DNA of 64,000 bases. Origin: Anaerostipes butyraticus. Lineage in GTDB: Bacteria > Bacillota > Clostridia > Lachnospirales > Lachnospiraceae. The translations under genes were made by a program, and so were the position numbers. Location: the NCBI RefSeq assembly GCF_016586355.1, contig NZ_BLYI01000006.1, forward strand, positions 186,001-250,000. Reading direction: 5' to 3'. This document shows positions 8,209-17,712 of the stretch, in pieces; positions within the stretch are counted from its first letter, which is position 1, and each line of letters opens with the position of its first letter. Below the pieces are notes generated by a model that saw only the letters and a list, made by a program, of their open reading frames with translations, did no database searches and was not told where the DNA came from.

Positions 8209-9597
8209 ATGAAAGAAGCAGTCAAAATCGTGACCATCGGCGGCGGAAGCAGCTACACACCAGAATTAATGGAAGGATTTATCAAACGTTATGAAGATCT
8301 TCCAATCCGGGAAATCTGGCTTGTGGATATTGAAGATGGAAAAGAAAAAGTAGAGATTGTCGGAGGACTTGCACAGAGAATGTGGGATGCTTCCCCATAT
8401 GATGTGAAAGTGTACACGACACTGGATCGAAGAGAAGCACTGAAGGACGCGGATTTTGTTACAACACAGTTTCGCGTGGGACTGCTGGATGCAAGAATCA
8501 AGGATGAAAGAATTCCTTCTCTTTACGGAATGCTCGGACAGGAAACCAATGGTGCCGGCGGAATGCTGAAGGCCTTTCGAACGATTCCTGTCATAGGAGA
8601 AATCATCCGCGACATGAGGGAACTGTGTCCGGACGCATGGCTGATCAATTTTACAAATCCAAGCGGTATGGTAACCGAAGCGGCCATCAAACATTTCGGA
8701 TGGAAAAAGACCATTGGATTATGCAACGTTCCGACGATTGCAATGATGGCAGAGCCAAAACTTGCAGGAAAAGATCCAAAAGACTTAAATTACCGTTTCG
8801 CGGGGATCAATCATTTCCACTGGCACAAAGTGTTTGACGAAAATGGAAAAGATCTGACGCCGGAATTGATCGAACATATCAATGAAAAGAATGGCGGTAC
8901 ACCGGCTAATATTTATCAGGCAGAGTTTCCGATGGAACTGCTTAGAAGCATGAATCTGCTTCCTTGCGGATATCACAGATATTATTATGTAAAACAGACG
9001 ATGCTGGATCATGCCCTGGAAGAATTCAGGGAAGGCGGAACCAGAGCGGAACAGATGAAGCAGACCGAAAAAGAATTATTTGAGCTTTATAAAAATACAG
9101 AGCTGCATACGAAGCCGGAACAGCTGTCAAAAAGAGGAGGAGCCTATTACAGTGACGCAGCCTGCGAATGCATCCGGGCAATTTACGCAAATCAGAAGAT
9201 CCATATGGTAGTAAGTACACAGAACAATGGCGCGATTTCCTGTCTGGATGATGACTCCATTGTTGAGGTATCATCCATCATATCCGCTGCAGGAGCACAG
9301 CCGATGGCTTTTGGAAAACTTCCGCCGGCAGAAAAAGGATGGCTTCAGATGATGAAAGCAATGGAAGAATGTACGATTCAGGCAGCTCTGACCGGAGATT
9401 ACGGCATGGCTCTGGAAGCATTTGTTTTGAATCCTCTGGTGGAAAACAACAAAGATACACAAAGGGTGTTAGACGAGCTGTTAGTGGCGCATGAAAAATA
9501 TCTGCCGCAGTTCTCAGAAAAAATACAGGAGCTGAAAGCAGCTGGTGTTCATACAGAAGACCCTGCAGTAGAAGATTTGATGAAACATGGAAGGTAA
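8209..9597 (+). CDS. GH4 6-phospho-beta-glucosidase (probable)
   Basis: A 462-residue NAD+/metal-dependent glycoside hydrolase family 4 enzyme, which cleaves phosphorylated disaccharides by an oxidation-elimination mechanism. The N-terminal Rossmann motif TIGGGSSYTPEL binds NAD+; INFTNPSG and GLCNVP supply substrate and metal ligands (Cys in CNVP), and GINHFHW is a family motif. CNVP is associated with phospho-beta-glucosidases, whereas phospho-alpha-glucosidases carry CDMP; that is family knowledge and does not prove the substrate. It is the first gene of an operon with galM-like and PTS genes, consistent with intracellular cleavage of a PTS-imported sugar. Confidence 0.9.
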   Translation: MKEAVKIVTIGGGSSYTPELMEGFIKRYEDLPIREIWLVDIEDGKEKVEIVGGLAQRMWDASPYDVKVYTTLDRREALKDADFVTTQFRVGLLDARIKDERIPSLYGMLGQETNGAGGMLKAFRTIPVIGEIIRDMRELCPDAWLINFTNPSGMVTEAAIKHFGWKKTIGLCNVPTIAMMAEPKLAGKDPKDLNYRFAGINHFHWHKVFDENGKDLTPELIEHINEKNGGTPANIYQAEFPMELLRSMNLLPCGYHRYYYVKQTMLDHALEEFREGGTRAEQMKQTEKELFELYKNTELHTKPEQLSKRGGAYYSDAACECIRAIYANQKIHMVVSTQNNGAISCLDDDSIVEVSSIISAAGAQPMAFGKLPPAEKGWLQMMKAMEECTIQAALTGDYGMALEAFVLNPLVENNKDTQRVLDELLVAHEKYLPQFSEKIQELKAAGVHTEDPAVEDLMKHGR

Positions 9598-9603
9598 AGA
9601 AAA

Positions 9604-10674
9604 ATGAGTGTCAAAATAGAGAAATTTGGAGAGCTTCCGGATGGAAGAACCGCCAGTCTTTACCATCTGAAAAATCATCGGGGATTTGAAGTCTGTGTCA
9701 CTGATTTTGGAGTGAACATCCAGTCGATTCTTGTCAGAAACTGCCGTGGTGAAAAGACGGATGTGGCGCTGGGATTTGATCACCTGGAAGATTATCTGGA
9801 AAACAACGGCATGTTTGGCGCTACGGTAGGAAGAAATGTAAACCGGATTTCCAATGCGGAATTTCAGATAGACGGCATAAAATACCATCTGGCAAAAAAC
9901 AGAGGAAAACACAATATCCACAGTGATAAAGAACACGGATTTCATAAAGTATTGTGGGACGCAGAAGTAATTGATGAAAACGCAGTCAGATTTTCATATA
10001 TCAGTCCGGATGGGGAACAGGGATTTCCGGGAGAACTGAAGGTTTCTGTGATCTATACGGTAACAGAAGCCAATGGACTGATTCTTTCTTATGAAGCAGT
10101 AAGCAGTAAAAAAACACTGATCAACCTGACGAATCATAATTATTTCAATCTTGGCGGACATGAAAGCGGAAATGTCGAAGATACGGAAGTAAGGATTCTG
10201 GCGGATCAATTTACACCGGTGGACGAAGAAACCATTCCTACCGGAGAAATCAGAAAAGTAGAAGGAACTCCAATGGATTTTCGGGAACGCAGGACCATTG
10301 GAAGAGACATTTTAAGCGAAGATGATCAGATTCGCTTCGGAAAAGGATATGATCATAATTTTGTGATCCGCAGCCCTCACTGCGGCATCCGGAAGGCAGC
10401 AGAAGCTTTCCACAGGCAGCAGGGAATTCTGATGGAAGTTTATTCAGATCTGCCGGGACTTCAGTTTTATACAGGAAATACGATCAGGGACGTAAAAGGG
10501 AAAGGAGATATTGTTTACAAAAAGAGAAGTGGATTTTGCATGGAGCCACAGTATTTTCCTAACAGCATAAATACAGAGACGTTTGAGGCGCCGGTATTTG
10601 AAGCGGGAGAAACATATCATGCAGCAGTTATATATCAGTTTGTATCAAGGGAGGAGAAAGAAAATGGCCAATAA
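9604..10674 (+). CDS. galM: Aldose 1-epimerase
   Basis: A 356-residue mutarotase that interconverts the alpha and beta anomers of aldoses. Family motifs are present: GATVGRNVNRI, GKHNIHSDKEHGFHK (His base region), NLTNHNYFNLGG (catalytic His) and GLQFYTGN, with a C-terminal CMEPQYFPNSIN carrying the catalytic Glu. It lies 6 bases after the GH4 gene and overlaps the PTS gene, so it probably equilibrates the sugar released inside the cell. Confidence 0.95.
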   Translation: MSVKIEKFGELPDGRTASLYHLKNHRGFEVCVTDFGVNIQSILVRNCRGEKTDVALGFDHLEDYLENNGMFGATVGRNVNRISNAEFQIDGIKYHLAKNRGKHNIHSDKEHGFHKVLWDAEVIDENAVRFSYISPDGEQGFPGELKVSVIYTVTEANGLILSYEAVSSKKTLINLTNHNYFNLGGHESGNVEDTEVRILADQFTPVDEETIPTGEIRKVEGTPMDFRERRTIGRDILSEDDQIRFGKGYDHNFVIRSPHCGIRKAAEAFHRQQGILMEVYSDLPGLQFYTGNTIRDVKGKGDIVYKKRSGFCMEPQYFPNSINTETFEAPVFEAGETYHAAVIYQFVSREEKENGQ

Positions 10675-12811
10675 AAAAGAAAAAGGATCCGTGTTTGCAG
10701 TCGTTCAGCAGATTGGAAAATCCTTCTTCCTGCCGGTTTCCGTACTGCCGATCGCAGGATTGCTTCTGGGATTAGGGTCATCGTTTACCAATGAAAAAAC
10801 GATTGCGGCATATCATCTGCAGGGAATCCTGGGAGAAGGAACCATATTAAACGGTCTGCTGACCATTATGTCACAGGTAGGAAATACGATTTTTGGAAAT
10901 CTTCCGCTGATCTTTGCTTTGGCAGTGGCGCTGGGAATGGCAAAAAATGAGAAAGCTGTGGCAGTATTATCTGCTGGCATATCATTCTTCGTTATGAATT
11001 CCACGATCAACGCGATGTTAAAACTGACAGGAAGCATCCTGCCGGATGGAAGTTATGCCCCGGATGTTCTGGAAGGTTCCATTACCAATGTCTGCGGAAT
11101 TGATTCCCTTCAGATGGGCGTATTTGCCGGTGTTGTTGTCGGTCTTGTGACAGCAGCGCTGCATAACCGGTTTTACAAACAGGAACTTCCGGCAGCTTTA
11201 TCTTTCTTCTCCGGAGTCAGATTTGTGCCGATCATCAGTGTAATCGCTCACATCGGAGTCGGAATCATCTGTTTCTTCATATGGCCGACCATCCAGAATG
11301 GAATTTTCGCGCTGGGAGATCTTGTTTTAAAATCAGGATATTTCGGAACCTTCATTTTCGGATTTTTAGAGAGGGCTCTGATCCCGTTTGGTCTTCACCA
11401 TGTATTTTATCTGCCGTTCTGGCAGACCGCTCTTGGAGGTACCGCGGTAATTGATGGCGTTACAGTATCGGGCGCCCAGAATATCTTTTTCGCTCAGCTG
11501 GCATCTCCGGATACGGTAAAATTCAGTGTAGAAGCATGCCGCTTTATGTCAGGAAAATATTCCTTTATGATGGCCGGACTTCCGGCAGCCGCTTACGCCA
11601 TGTATCGATGCGCGAAACCGGAAAACAGAAAAGTAGTGGGAGGACTGCTTTTCTCTGCCGGATTAACATCATTCTTAACAGGTATTACAGAGCCGATTGA
11701 ATTTACCTTTTTATTTATTGCCCCGGGATTATTTATCCTTCACTGCGGGTTTGCAGGATTGTCCTTCCTTTTGATGCATCTTCTGAAAATCTGTATCGGA
11801 ACCACATTCTCCTGCGGTCTTATTGATTTTACATTATATGGAATCCTGCAGGGACAGGAAAAAACAAACTGGATGATGATCCTTCCGGTATTTGTGGTAT
11901 ATGCGTTCTTGTACTTCTTTGTTTTCAAATTTATCATTGAAAAATTTGATCTGCCGACTCCTGGAAGGGAAGATAACGCAGAAGATATTAAACTGTATAC
12001 CAAGGCAGATTATCAGAAGAAAAAGGGAAAAGGAAAAGAAGATTTTGTATCTCCACTGATTCTGAGGGGACTGGGAGGCGTCTCCAATCTGACAGACATT
12101 GACTGCTGTGCTACGAGACTTAGGGTAACAGTGGAAGATGAGACAAAAGTAGAAGATGAATTTCTGACCCGGTCCGGATCCAAAGGAATCATTCGGAAAG
12201 GAAATGGAATCCAGATCATTTACGGACCACAGGTTTCCATCATTAAGAGCAATTTTGAAGAGTATGTTCAGGACTGCGCGCAAAGAGGAATCGAATTTGA
12301 AGAGATCGAAGAATCCGGCGCAGAACCTGAGAAAAAAGAGACGGCAGAGGTACACGGTCATGGGAAAATGGTGGCTCCGGCTGATGGAAATGTGAAACCG
12401 ATGGAAGAAGCCAGAGATGAAGCCTTTGCCTCCTGCGCCATGGGAAACGGCATTGTGATCGAGCCGGAGGATGGAACCATTGTATCACCGGCTGACGGTA
12501 TCATTACAACAATAATCGAACCATCGCTCCATGCTGTTGGAATCCAGACAGAGGATGGAATCAATATCCTGATCCACATTGGAATCGATACGGTAAAAAT
12601 GGACGGAGATGGATTCCGGAAGTGGGTTTCCACAGGACAGAAGGTAAAAGCAGGAGACCGTCTGATTACCATGGATCTCGATAAAGTAGAAAAAGCAGGA
12701 TATCTTACGGATGTTATGGTTGTTGTCTTAGAGGAAGGCGGACTTCCGGACATTGCTTATCAGACAGGAATGAAAGCAGAAAAAGGGATAACGACAATAG
12801 CAGAATACTAG
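10664..12811 (+). CDS. PTS sugar transporter IICBA, glucose family
   Basis: A 715-residue fused enzyme II in the order IIC-IIB-IIA. The IIC domain (roughly residues 10-410) has many transmembrane helices and the glucose-family segments SFFLPVSVLPIAGLLLG and GITEPIEFTFLF. IIB carries the phospho-cysteine motif DIDCCATRLR, and IIA the phospho-histidine motif ILIHIGIDTVKMDG. The ATG at 10664 has a GGGAGGAG ribosome site and overlaps the galM stop; an upstream in-frame start lacks support. Substrate is not determined by sequence; a glucose or beta-glucoside role fits the GH4 partner. Confidence 0.93.
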   Translation: MANKKEKGSVFAVVQQIGKSFFLPVSVLPIAGLLLGLGSSFTNEKTIAAYHLQGILGEGTILNGLLTIMSQVGNTIFGNLPLIFALAVALGMAKNEKAVAVLSAGISFFVMNSTINAMLKLTGSILPDGSYAPDVLEGSITNVCGIDSLQMGVFAGVVVGLVTAALHNRFYKQELPAALSFFSGVRFVPIISVIAHIGVGIICFFIWPTIQNGIFALGDLVLKSGYFGTFIFGFLERALIPFGLHHVFYLPFWQTALGGTAVIDGVTVSGAQNIFFAQLASPDTVKFSVEACRFMSGKYSFMMAGLPAAAYAMYRCAKPENRKVVGGLLFSAGLTSFLTGITEPIEFTFLFIAPGLFILHCGFAGLSFLLMHLLKICIGTTFSCGLIDFTLYGILQGQEKTNWMMILPVFVVYAFLYFFVFKFIIEKFDLPTPGREDNAEDIKLYTKADYQKKKGKGKEDFVSPLILRGLGGVSNLTDIDCCATRLRVTVEDETKVEDEFLTRSGSKGIIRKGNGIQIIYGPQVSIIKSNFEEYVQDCAQRGIEFEEIEESGAEPEKKETAEVHGHGKMVAPADGNVKPMEEARDEAFASCAMGNGIVIEPEDGTIVSPADGIITTIIEPSLHAVGIQTEDGINILIHIGIDTVKMDGDGFRKWVSTGQKVKAGDRLITMDLDKVEKAGYLTDVMVVVLEEGGLPDIAYQTGMKAEKGITTIAEY

Positions 12812-12818
12812 ATCATCA

Positions 12819-12855
12819 GAAAACAGGCATTTGCTGTGAGCAGATGTCTGTTTTC
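12819..12855 (+). other. Long hairpin after the PTS gene
   Basis: A 17-base stem, GAAAACAGGCATTTGCT / AGCAGATGTCTGTTTTC with G-T pairs and a GTG loop, lies 8 bases past the PTS stop. It has no T run after it, so it could be a 3' mRNA-stabilising structure or a weak terminator. Confidence 0.6.
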
Positions 12856-12869
12856 CTGCAGCAGACAGC

Positions 12870-12898
12870 TTGTGAGGAAATTTGTAATTTGTTATGAT
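12870..12898 (+). promoter_or_regulatory. Promoter of the RpiR-type regulator gene
   Basis: TTGTGA (12870-12875), a 17-base spacer and TATGAT (12893-12898). It gives the regulator its own start point, separate from the PTS operon. Confidence 0.65.
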
Positions 12899-12922
12899 AA
12901 AGAAAAAGAAAGGGATGAAACT

Positions 12923-13792
12923 ATGGATCTGGAACATAGAATCCGCATGGCAGAAGGGCTGACGCCTCTGGAAGCTGAGATTGGGAGTTTTATTCTGAGA
13001 AATCCCATGACAGCGGAAAATGCTTCGATTATAGAGCTCGCAGATGAAATCCATGTATCAAAATCAGCAGTATATCGTTTCTGCAGGAAAATCGGACTGA
13101 AGGGATTTAATGACCTTAAAGTGCTTCTGGCAAAGGAGCTGACAGAAAAAAAGGAAAACATTGAAATGATCGATGTGAATTATCCTTTTAACCGGGAAGA
13201 TGGACCGCAGGTGATTGCTGACAAGCTGTTAAAACTTTATGAGACGGCAGTGCGTGATACGAACCGCTGCATTGATGCCATGGAACTTCAGCGTGCCGCA
13301 AGGATGCTGCATCATGCCAGTGTGATCGATATTTATACTCATGCCCATAATCTGAATGCGGCAGAAAATTTTCAGGATAAGATGCTGACCATTGGAAGAA
13401 CGGTCAACTGCCCGAAATCTTTTTACAAACAGCGGTCAGCTGCTCTGGCTGCAGATCAGAGCCATGGCGCGATCGTGCTGTCATATTCCGGAAAAGCGAC
13501 TTATATTCCGCCGATTCTCAAAGCGCTGTATCAGAAGAAAATACCGGTCGTGCTGATTGGAAGATATGGAAGCAATCTGTATCCCCAGTATATCACCCAT
13601 GCCCTGTATATCAGCGGCAGAGAGAATTTAAGAGACAGGATTTCCCAGTTTTCATCTTATATTTCCATGCAGTATATGATGGATGTTCTCTTTGGATGTA
13701 TTTATAATATGGACAGGGAGAAGAATATTGAATACCTGAAAAATGCCATAGATTTTATGGATGACAGACAGGTAGAAGAGGAAGACCGGTAA
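12923..13792 (+). CDS. RpiR/MurR family regulator of the phospho-sugar operon
   Basis: A 289-residue regulator with an N-terminal RpiR-type helix-turn-helix (IIELADEIHVSKSAVYRFCRK, here in two overlapping parts: IIELADEIHVSKS and AVYRFCRKIGLKGFND) and a C-terminal SIS phosphosugar-binding domain (IDIYTHAHNLNAA, then GAIVLSYSGKATYIPPIL). Such proteins sense phosphorylated sugars. I chose the ATG at 12923, which has an AAAGGGATG ribosome site; an upstream in-frame start would lie in the hairpin. Its place directly behind GH4-galM-PTS argues that it regulates them. Confidence 0.9.
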   Translation: MDLEHRIRMAEGLTPLEAEIGSFILRNPMTAENASIIELADEIHVSKSAVYRFCRKIGLKGFNDLKVLLAKELTEKKENIEMIDVNYPFNREDGPQVIADKLLKLYETAVRDTNRCIDAMELQRAARMLHHASVIDIYTHAHNLNAAENFQDKMLTIGRTVNCPKSFYKQRSAALAADQSHGAIVLSYSGKATYIPPILKALYQKKIPVVLIGRYGSNLYPQYITHALYISGRENLRDRISQFSSYISMQYMMDVLFGCIYNMDREKNIEYLKNAIDFMDDRQVEEEDR

Positions 13793-13811
13793 AATTTCAT
13801 AAAAAAGCCAG

Positions 13812-13850
13812 AGACAGATTACAAGGAAAAAAGTTTGTATCTGTCTTTTT
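13812..13850 (+). terminator. Terminator of the RpiR gene, overlapping the xseB promoter
   Basis: AGACAGATTACAA pairs with TTTGTATCTGTCT (one bulge), then a T run at 13847-13850. The 3' arm coincides with the -35 region of the xseB promoter. Confidence 0.75.
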
Positions 13851-13862
13851 CTATGATATAAT
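13835..13862 (+). promoter_or_regulatory. Promoter of xseB-ispA-dxs block
   Basis: TTGTAT (13835-13840), a 16-base spacer and an extended -10, TGATATAAT (13854-13862). Confidence 0.7.
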
Positions 13863-13888
13863 ATACACAAAAAACAAGGAGTACAGAT

Positions 13889-14098
13889 ATGGCGAAGAAA
13901 GAATTTAGTATCGATCAGGGCTTTGAACAGCTGGACGATATTTTAAAAAAACTGGGGAGCGAGGATGTAAAGCTGTCAGATGCGGTGAAACTGTATTCTG
14001 AAGGTGTCAGTGTAGTAAAAGAGTGCAAAGATTCTCTGGATCAGGTAGAAAAAGAATTGATAATTTTAAATGAGAATGGGGAAGAAAATGAAGTTTAA
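13889..14098 (+). CDS. xseB: Exodeoxyribonuclease VII small subunit
   Basis: A 69-residue coiled-coil small subunit that binds XseA to make active exonuclease VII. The family pattern is seen: SIDQGFEQLDDILKKL, SDAVKLYSEGV and ELIILNENGEE. An AAGGAG ribosome site precedes the ATG. In related genomes xseB normally follows xseA directly; here the two are separated by about 7 kb. The stop overlaps the start of ispA. Confidence 0.94.
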   Translation: MAKKEFSIDQGFEQLDDILKKLGSEDVKLSDAVKLYSEGVSVVKECKDSLDQVEKELIILNENGEENEV

Positions 14099-14981
14099 AG
14101 ATGAGATGAAAGAACGGATCGGCCATATTGAGGCAGTCCTTGACTGGTATCTGCCCCGGCCGGAAGGACTGCAGAAAACAGTTCTTACGGCGATGAATAC
14201 CACAGTAAAATCAGGGGGAAAGCGTCTGCGTCCGATGCTGATGGAAGAGACGTATCATATGTTTGGAGGAGAAGGAGAAGTGATCGAGCCTTTTATGGCG
14301 GCGATTGAGATGATCCATACGTATTCACTGATTCATGATGATCTGCCGGCGCTGGATAATGATGATTACAGGAGAGGAAAGAAGACCTGTCATATTGTTT
14401 ACGGGGAAGATATGGCAATTCTGGCAGGAGATGCTCTTCTTAATTATGCTTACGAGACAGCTTCCAAGGCCTTTGACATGGCTAAGGGACAGGAAACAGA
14501 ACGAGTGATCCAGGCCATGAAGATTCTTGCGTCAAAACCGGGGATTTATGGGATGATCGGAGGCCAGACAGCCGATGTGGAGTTAGAAGGAACACCGCTT
14601 ACGATGGAGCAGATTCTTTTTATTCATAAGAATAAGACCTCTGCGCTGATCGAGGCATGTATGATGATCGGAGCCGTGCTTGCCGGTGCAGATGAAGATG
14701 AGGTCAAACGGATGGAACAGTGCGGAGAAGCCATCGGGCTGGCATTCCAGATTCAGGATGATATCCTGGATCTGGTGGGAGATGAAGAAGAGATCGGCAA
14801 GCCGGTCGGCAGTGATGAGAGGAATCATAAAGCAACATATGTAACTCTCAAAGGGCTGGAGCAGTCCAAAGAAGATGTCCGGGAAATTTCAATGAAAGCT
14901 ATCGATATCCTGAAAGACTATGACCAGGAAAATGGCTATCTTACAAGACTGACAGAATATCTGATCAGCAGGACAAAATAA
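14088..14981 (+). CDS. ispA: Polyprenyl (farnesyl) diphosphate synthase
   Basis: A 297-residue short-chain trans-prenyltransferase that condenses IPP with allylic diphosphates. The first aspartate-rich motif is in LIHDDLPALDNDD and the second in QIQDDILDLVGD; GGKRLRPML binds diphosphate, and GGQTAD is also typical. The ATG at 14088 has a GGGGAAG site within the end of xseB, so the genes are coupled. With dxs next, it supplies isoprenoid precursors for undecaprenyl phosphate and quinones. Confidence 0.95.
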   Translation: MKFKDEMKERIGHIEAVLDWYLPRPEGLQKTVLTAMNTTVKSGGKRLRPMLMEETYHMFGGEGEVIEPFMAAIEMIHTYSLIHDDLPALDNDDYRRGKKTCHIVYGEDMAILAGDALLNYAYETASKAFDMAKGQETERVIQAMKILASKPGIYGMIGGQTADVELEGTPLTMEQILFIHKNKTSALIEACMMIGAVLAGADEDEVKRMEQCGEAIGLAFQIQDDILDLVGDEEEIGKPVGSDERNHKATYVTLKGLEQSKEDVREISMKAIDILKDYDQENGYLTRLTEYLISRTK

Positions 14982-15019
14982 ATCAACCCGAAAGAATCCG
15001 GGTTTCAGGAGGAATCAGC

Positions 15020-16897
15020 ATGTTAGAAAAAATCAATCATCCTAACGACATTAAAAAGATCCGGCCGGAAGATTACAAACTTCTGGCAAAAGAAATCCGC
15101 CGCTTTCTTTTATATCATATCAGCAGGACAGGAGGGCATCTGGCGTCCAATCTCGGAATCGTAGAACTTACGATGGCGCTTCATCTTGTACTGGATTTTC
15201 CAAAAGACCAATTGATATTTGACGTAGGGCATCAGTCCTATGTCCATAAGATACTGACCGGAAGAAAGGCAGGATTTAAGACCCTGCGGCAGTTCCATGG
15301 CATGAGCGGTTTTCCAAAAAGAAAAGAAAGTCCCTGTGATGCGTTCCACAGCGGCCACAGCTCCATGTCGCTTTCTGCGGCTTTGGGATTTGCGGCAGCA
15401 AGAGATATCAATCACACAGACGAGACGATCGTGGCAGTGATCGGAGACGGCGCCCTGTCTGGAGGAATGGCTTATGAAGCTCTTAACAACATGGCCCGTC
15501 TGAGGGCAGAAAAGAAGAATCTTATTATCATCCTCAACGATAATAAGATGTCCATCGCGGAGAACGTAGGAGGAATGTCCGCATATTTAAATAAGGCACG
15601 GACTCAGAAAGGATATGTGGAGTTTAAAGGAAATGTAGAGCAGTCTTTATCGAAGATTCCGGGAGTTGGAGAACGGCTGATCCGGGTTTTGAAAAAGTCC
15701 AAAGATTCCATCAAGCAGCTGTTTATACCAGGCATGATGTTTGAAGATATGGGAATTACCTATGTAGGGCCGATTGATGGTCATAACATTCCGCAGATGC
15801 TGGAAATTTTTCAGCGGGCAAAGCAGCTGGATGAGCCGATCATTATCCATGTAGTAACGAAAAAAGGGAAGGGATATCTGCCTGCAGAGAAAAATCCGGC
15901 GAAATTTCATGGAGTCAATCCATTTGTTGTAAAGACCGGTGAGAGCAAAACGAAATCTTCCGGGCCGACTTATACAGATATTTTTGCCAAGACTCTGGCA
16001 GAAGCGGCAGAAGAAGACCCAAAGATTACGGCGGTAACAGCGGCTATGCCGGATGGAACCGGACTGCAGAAATTCGGAGAAGTATTTCCGGACCGCTTTT
16101 ATGATGTGGGAATTGAGGAAGAACACGCAGTCACATTTTGCGCAGGCATGGCGTCCAGAGGACTGAAGCCGGTGTTTGCGGTGTATTCTACCTTTTTGCA
16201 GAGGGGATTTGATCAGATCCTTCATGACACGGCAATCGGCAGTTATCCGGTGCTGTTTGCCCTGGACCGTTCCGGGCTGGTCGGCGCGGATGGAGAGACC
16301 CATCAGGGAATTTTTGATATCCCGTATCTGTCCATGATTCCCAATATGGCAGTTCTTGCGCCGGTCAATGGAAAAGAATTACGGGAGATGCTTCTTTATG
16401 TTCTGAAGGATCCCAAATGTCCAACGGCAGTTAAATATTCCAGAGGAGCTGCAGAGACGCTGTATGAAGACCAGGTGGAGAAGATTGTATGGGGGAAAGG
16501 GCAGGTCTTAAAGGAAGGAAAAGACGCCGTGATCCTAAGTGTCGGAAACATGCTTCCTGAGGCTGTCAAGGCAGCGGAGATCCTGGAAGAACAGGGATAT
16601 CGGATTGGTCTGGTGAATCCAAGATTTATCAAACCAATGGATACAGAACTGCTGGATCAGCTGGGAGAAGAATATTCTCTGATCGTAACGCTGGAAGAAG
16701 GAATTCTAAACGGCGGATACGGATCTATGGTCATGCAGTATCTGATGCAGAAAGGATATAAAGGAAGAATTCATAATATTGGCATCGAAGATCAGTTTGT
16801 GGAGCATGGCTCCATTTCAGAGCTGCGAAAGATGCTGAAGATAGACGGAGAAAATATTGCTGCTCGTATGAAGCAGTGGCTGGAGAATGAAATATGA
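15020..16897 (+). CDS. dxs: 1-deoxy-D-xylulose-5-phosphate synthase
   Basis: A 625-residue thiamine-diphosphate enzyme that joins pyruvate and glyceraldehyde 3-phosphate, the entry step of the MEP isoprenoid pathway. Motifs include GGHLASNLGIVELT, FDVGHQSYVHKILTGR, the thiamine-binding GDGALSGGMAYEALNN, FVEHGS, and the transketolase-like pyrimidine domain GIEEEHAVTFCAGMA with DRSGLVGADGETHQG. Length matches the family. A CAGGAGGA ribosome site precedes the start. It overlaps tlyA by four bases. Confidence 0.97.
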   Translation: MLEKINHPNDIKKIRPEDYKLLAKEIRRFLLYHISRTGGHLASNLGIVELTMALHLVLDFPKDQLIFDVGHQSYVHKILTGRKAGFKTLRQFHGMSGFPKRKESPCDAFHSGHSSMSLSAALGFAAARDINHTDETIVAVIGDGALSGGMAYEALNNMARLRAEKKNLIIILNDNKMSIAENVGGMSAYLNKARTQKGYVEFKGNVEQSLSKIPGVGERLIRVLKKSKDSIKQLFIPGMMFEDMGITYVGPIDGHNIPQMLEIFQRAKQLDEPIIIHVVTKKGKGYLPAEKNPAKFHGVNPFVVKTGESKTKSSGPTYTDIFAKTLAEAAEEDPKITAVTAAMPDGTGLQKFGEVFPDRFYDVGIEEEHAVTFCAGMASRGLKPVFAVYSTFLQRGFDQILHDTAIGSYPVLFALDRSGLVGADGETHQGIFDIPYLSMIPNMAVLAPVNGKELREMLLYVLKDPKCPTAVKYSRGAAETLYEDQVEKIVWGKGQVLKEGKDAVILSVGNMLPEAVKAAEILEEQGYRIGLVNPRFIKPMDTELLDQLGEEYSLIVTLEEGILNGGYGSMVMQYLMQKGYKGRIHNIGIEDQFVEHGSISELRKMLKIDGENIAARMKQWLENEI

Positions 16898-17700
16898 AGA
16901 AAAGATTAGATGTATTACTTGTAGAAAAAGGGCTGGCGGCATCCAGGGAAAAAGCAAAGGCAATCATTATGTCAGGTGTTGTCTTTGTGGACGGCCAGAG
17001 AGAAGATAAGGCCGGTTCTGCTTTTGATGAAACAAAAGAAATCATAATCAAAGGAAAAACATTAAAATATGTAAGCAGAGGCGGTCTGAAACTGGAAAAG
17101 GCCATGAAAAATTTTGATATATCACTGAATGGGAAGGTCTGCATGGATGTAGGCGCCTCCACCGGCGGTTTTACGGACTGTATGCTGCAGAACGGCGCTG
17201 TAAAAGTTTACTCAGTCGATGTGGGACACGGACAGCTGGACTGGAAATTAAGAAATGACGAAAGAGTTGTCTGTATGGAACGGACCAATATGCGCTATGT
17301 AACGGAAGACGATATTGAAGAACCGGCACAGTTTGTTTCTATTGACGTTTCTTTTATCTCTCTTACCAAAATCCTGCCGGCGGTTTACCGGGTCTTGGAA
17401 GAAGGCGGAGAAGTCGTGGCACTGATCAAGCCTCAGTTTGAAGCAGGAAGAGAAAAAGTAGGGAAAAAAGGCGTCGTAAGAGACAAAAAAGTCCATGAAG
17501 AAGTCATTGAAAAGATCTGCAGTTTTGCGGCCTCCAATGGATTTGAACTGCTGCATCTTGATTATTCCCCGATCAAAGGACCGGAAGGAAACATTGAGTA
17601 TCTGCTCCATATGAAGAAAACACCGACAATGGAAAACGGACACGATCTGGAAAAAGAGATTCCGAAAGTCGTAGAGGATTCCCATCAGGATTTGGCATAA
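16894..17700 (+). CDS. TlyA family RNA 2'-O-methyltransferase
   Basis: A 268-residue protein with an N-terminal S4 RNA-binding domain (KKRLDVLLVEKGLAASREKA) and a FtsJ/RrmJ-like SAM methyltransferase domain (CMDVGASTGGFTDCMLQ, then SVDVGHGQLDWKL and SIDVSFISLTKILP). TlyA proteins methylate ribose positions in 16S and/or 23S rRNA. It overlaps the dxs stop by four bases and sits in the conserved dxs-tlyA-nadK-argR-recN order. Confidence 0.94.
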   Translation: MKKRLDVLLVEKGLAASREKAKAIIMSGVVFVDGQREDKAGSAFDETKEIIIKGKTLKYVSRGGLKLEKAMKNFDISLNGKVCMDVGASTGGFTDCMLQNGAVKVYSVDVGHGQLDWKLRNDERVVCMERTNMRYVTEDDIEEPAQFVSIDVSFISLTKILPAVYRVLEEGGEVVALIKPQFEAGREKVGKKGVVRDKKVHEEVIEKICSFAASNGFELLHLDYSPIKGPEGNIEYLLHMKKTPTMENGHDLEKEIPKVVEDSHQDLA

Positions 17701-17712
17701 AGAAGGAACATT

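Noticed and set aside
14983-15005. AACCCG / CGGGTT hairpin between ispA and dxs as a terminator or riboswitch
   Set aside because: The stem is only six bases, has no T run, and leaves no room for an aptamer in a 38-base gap; it may be incidental.
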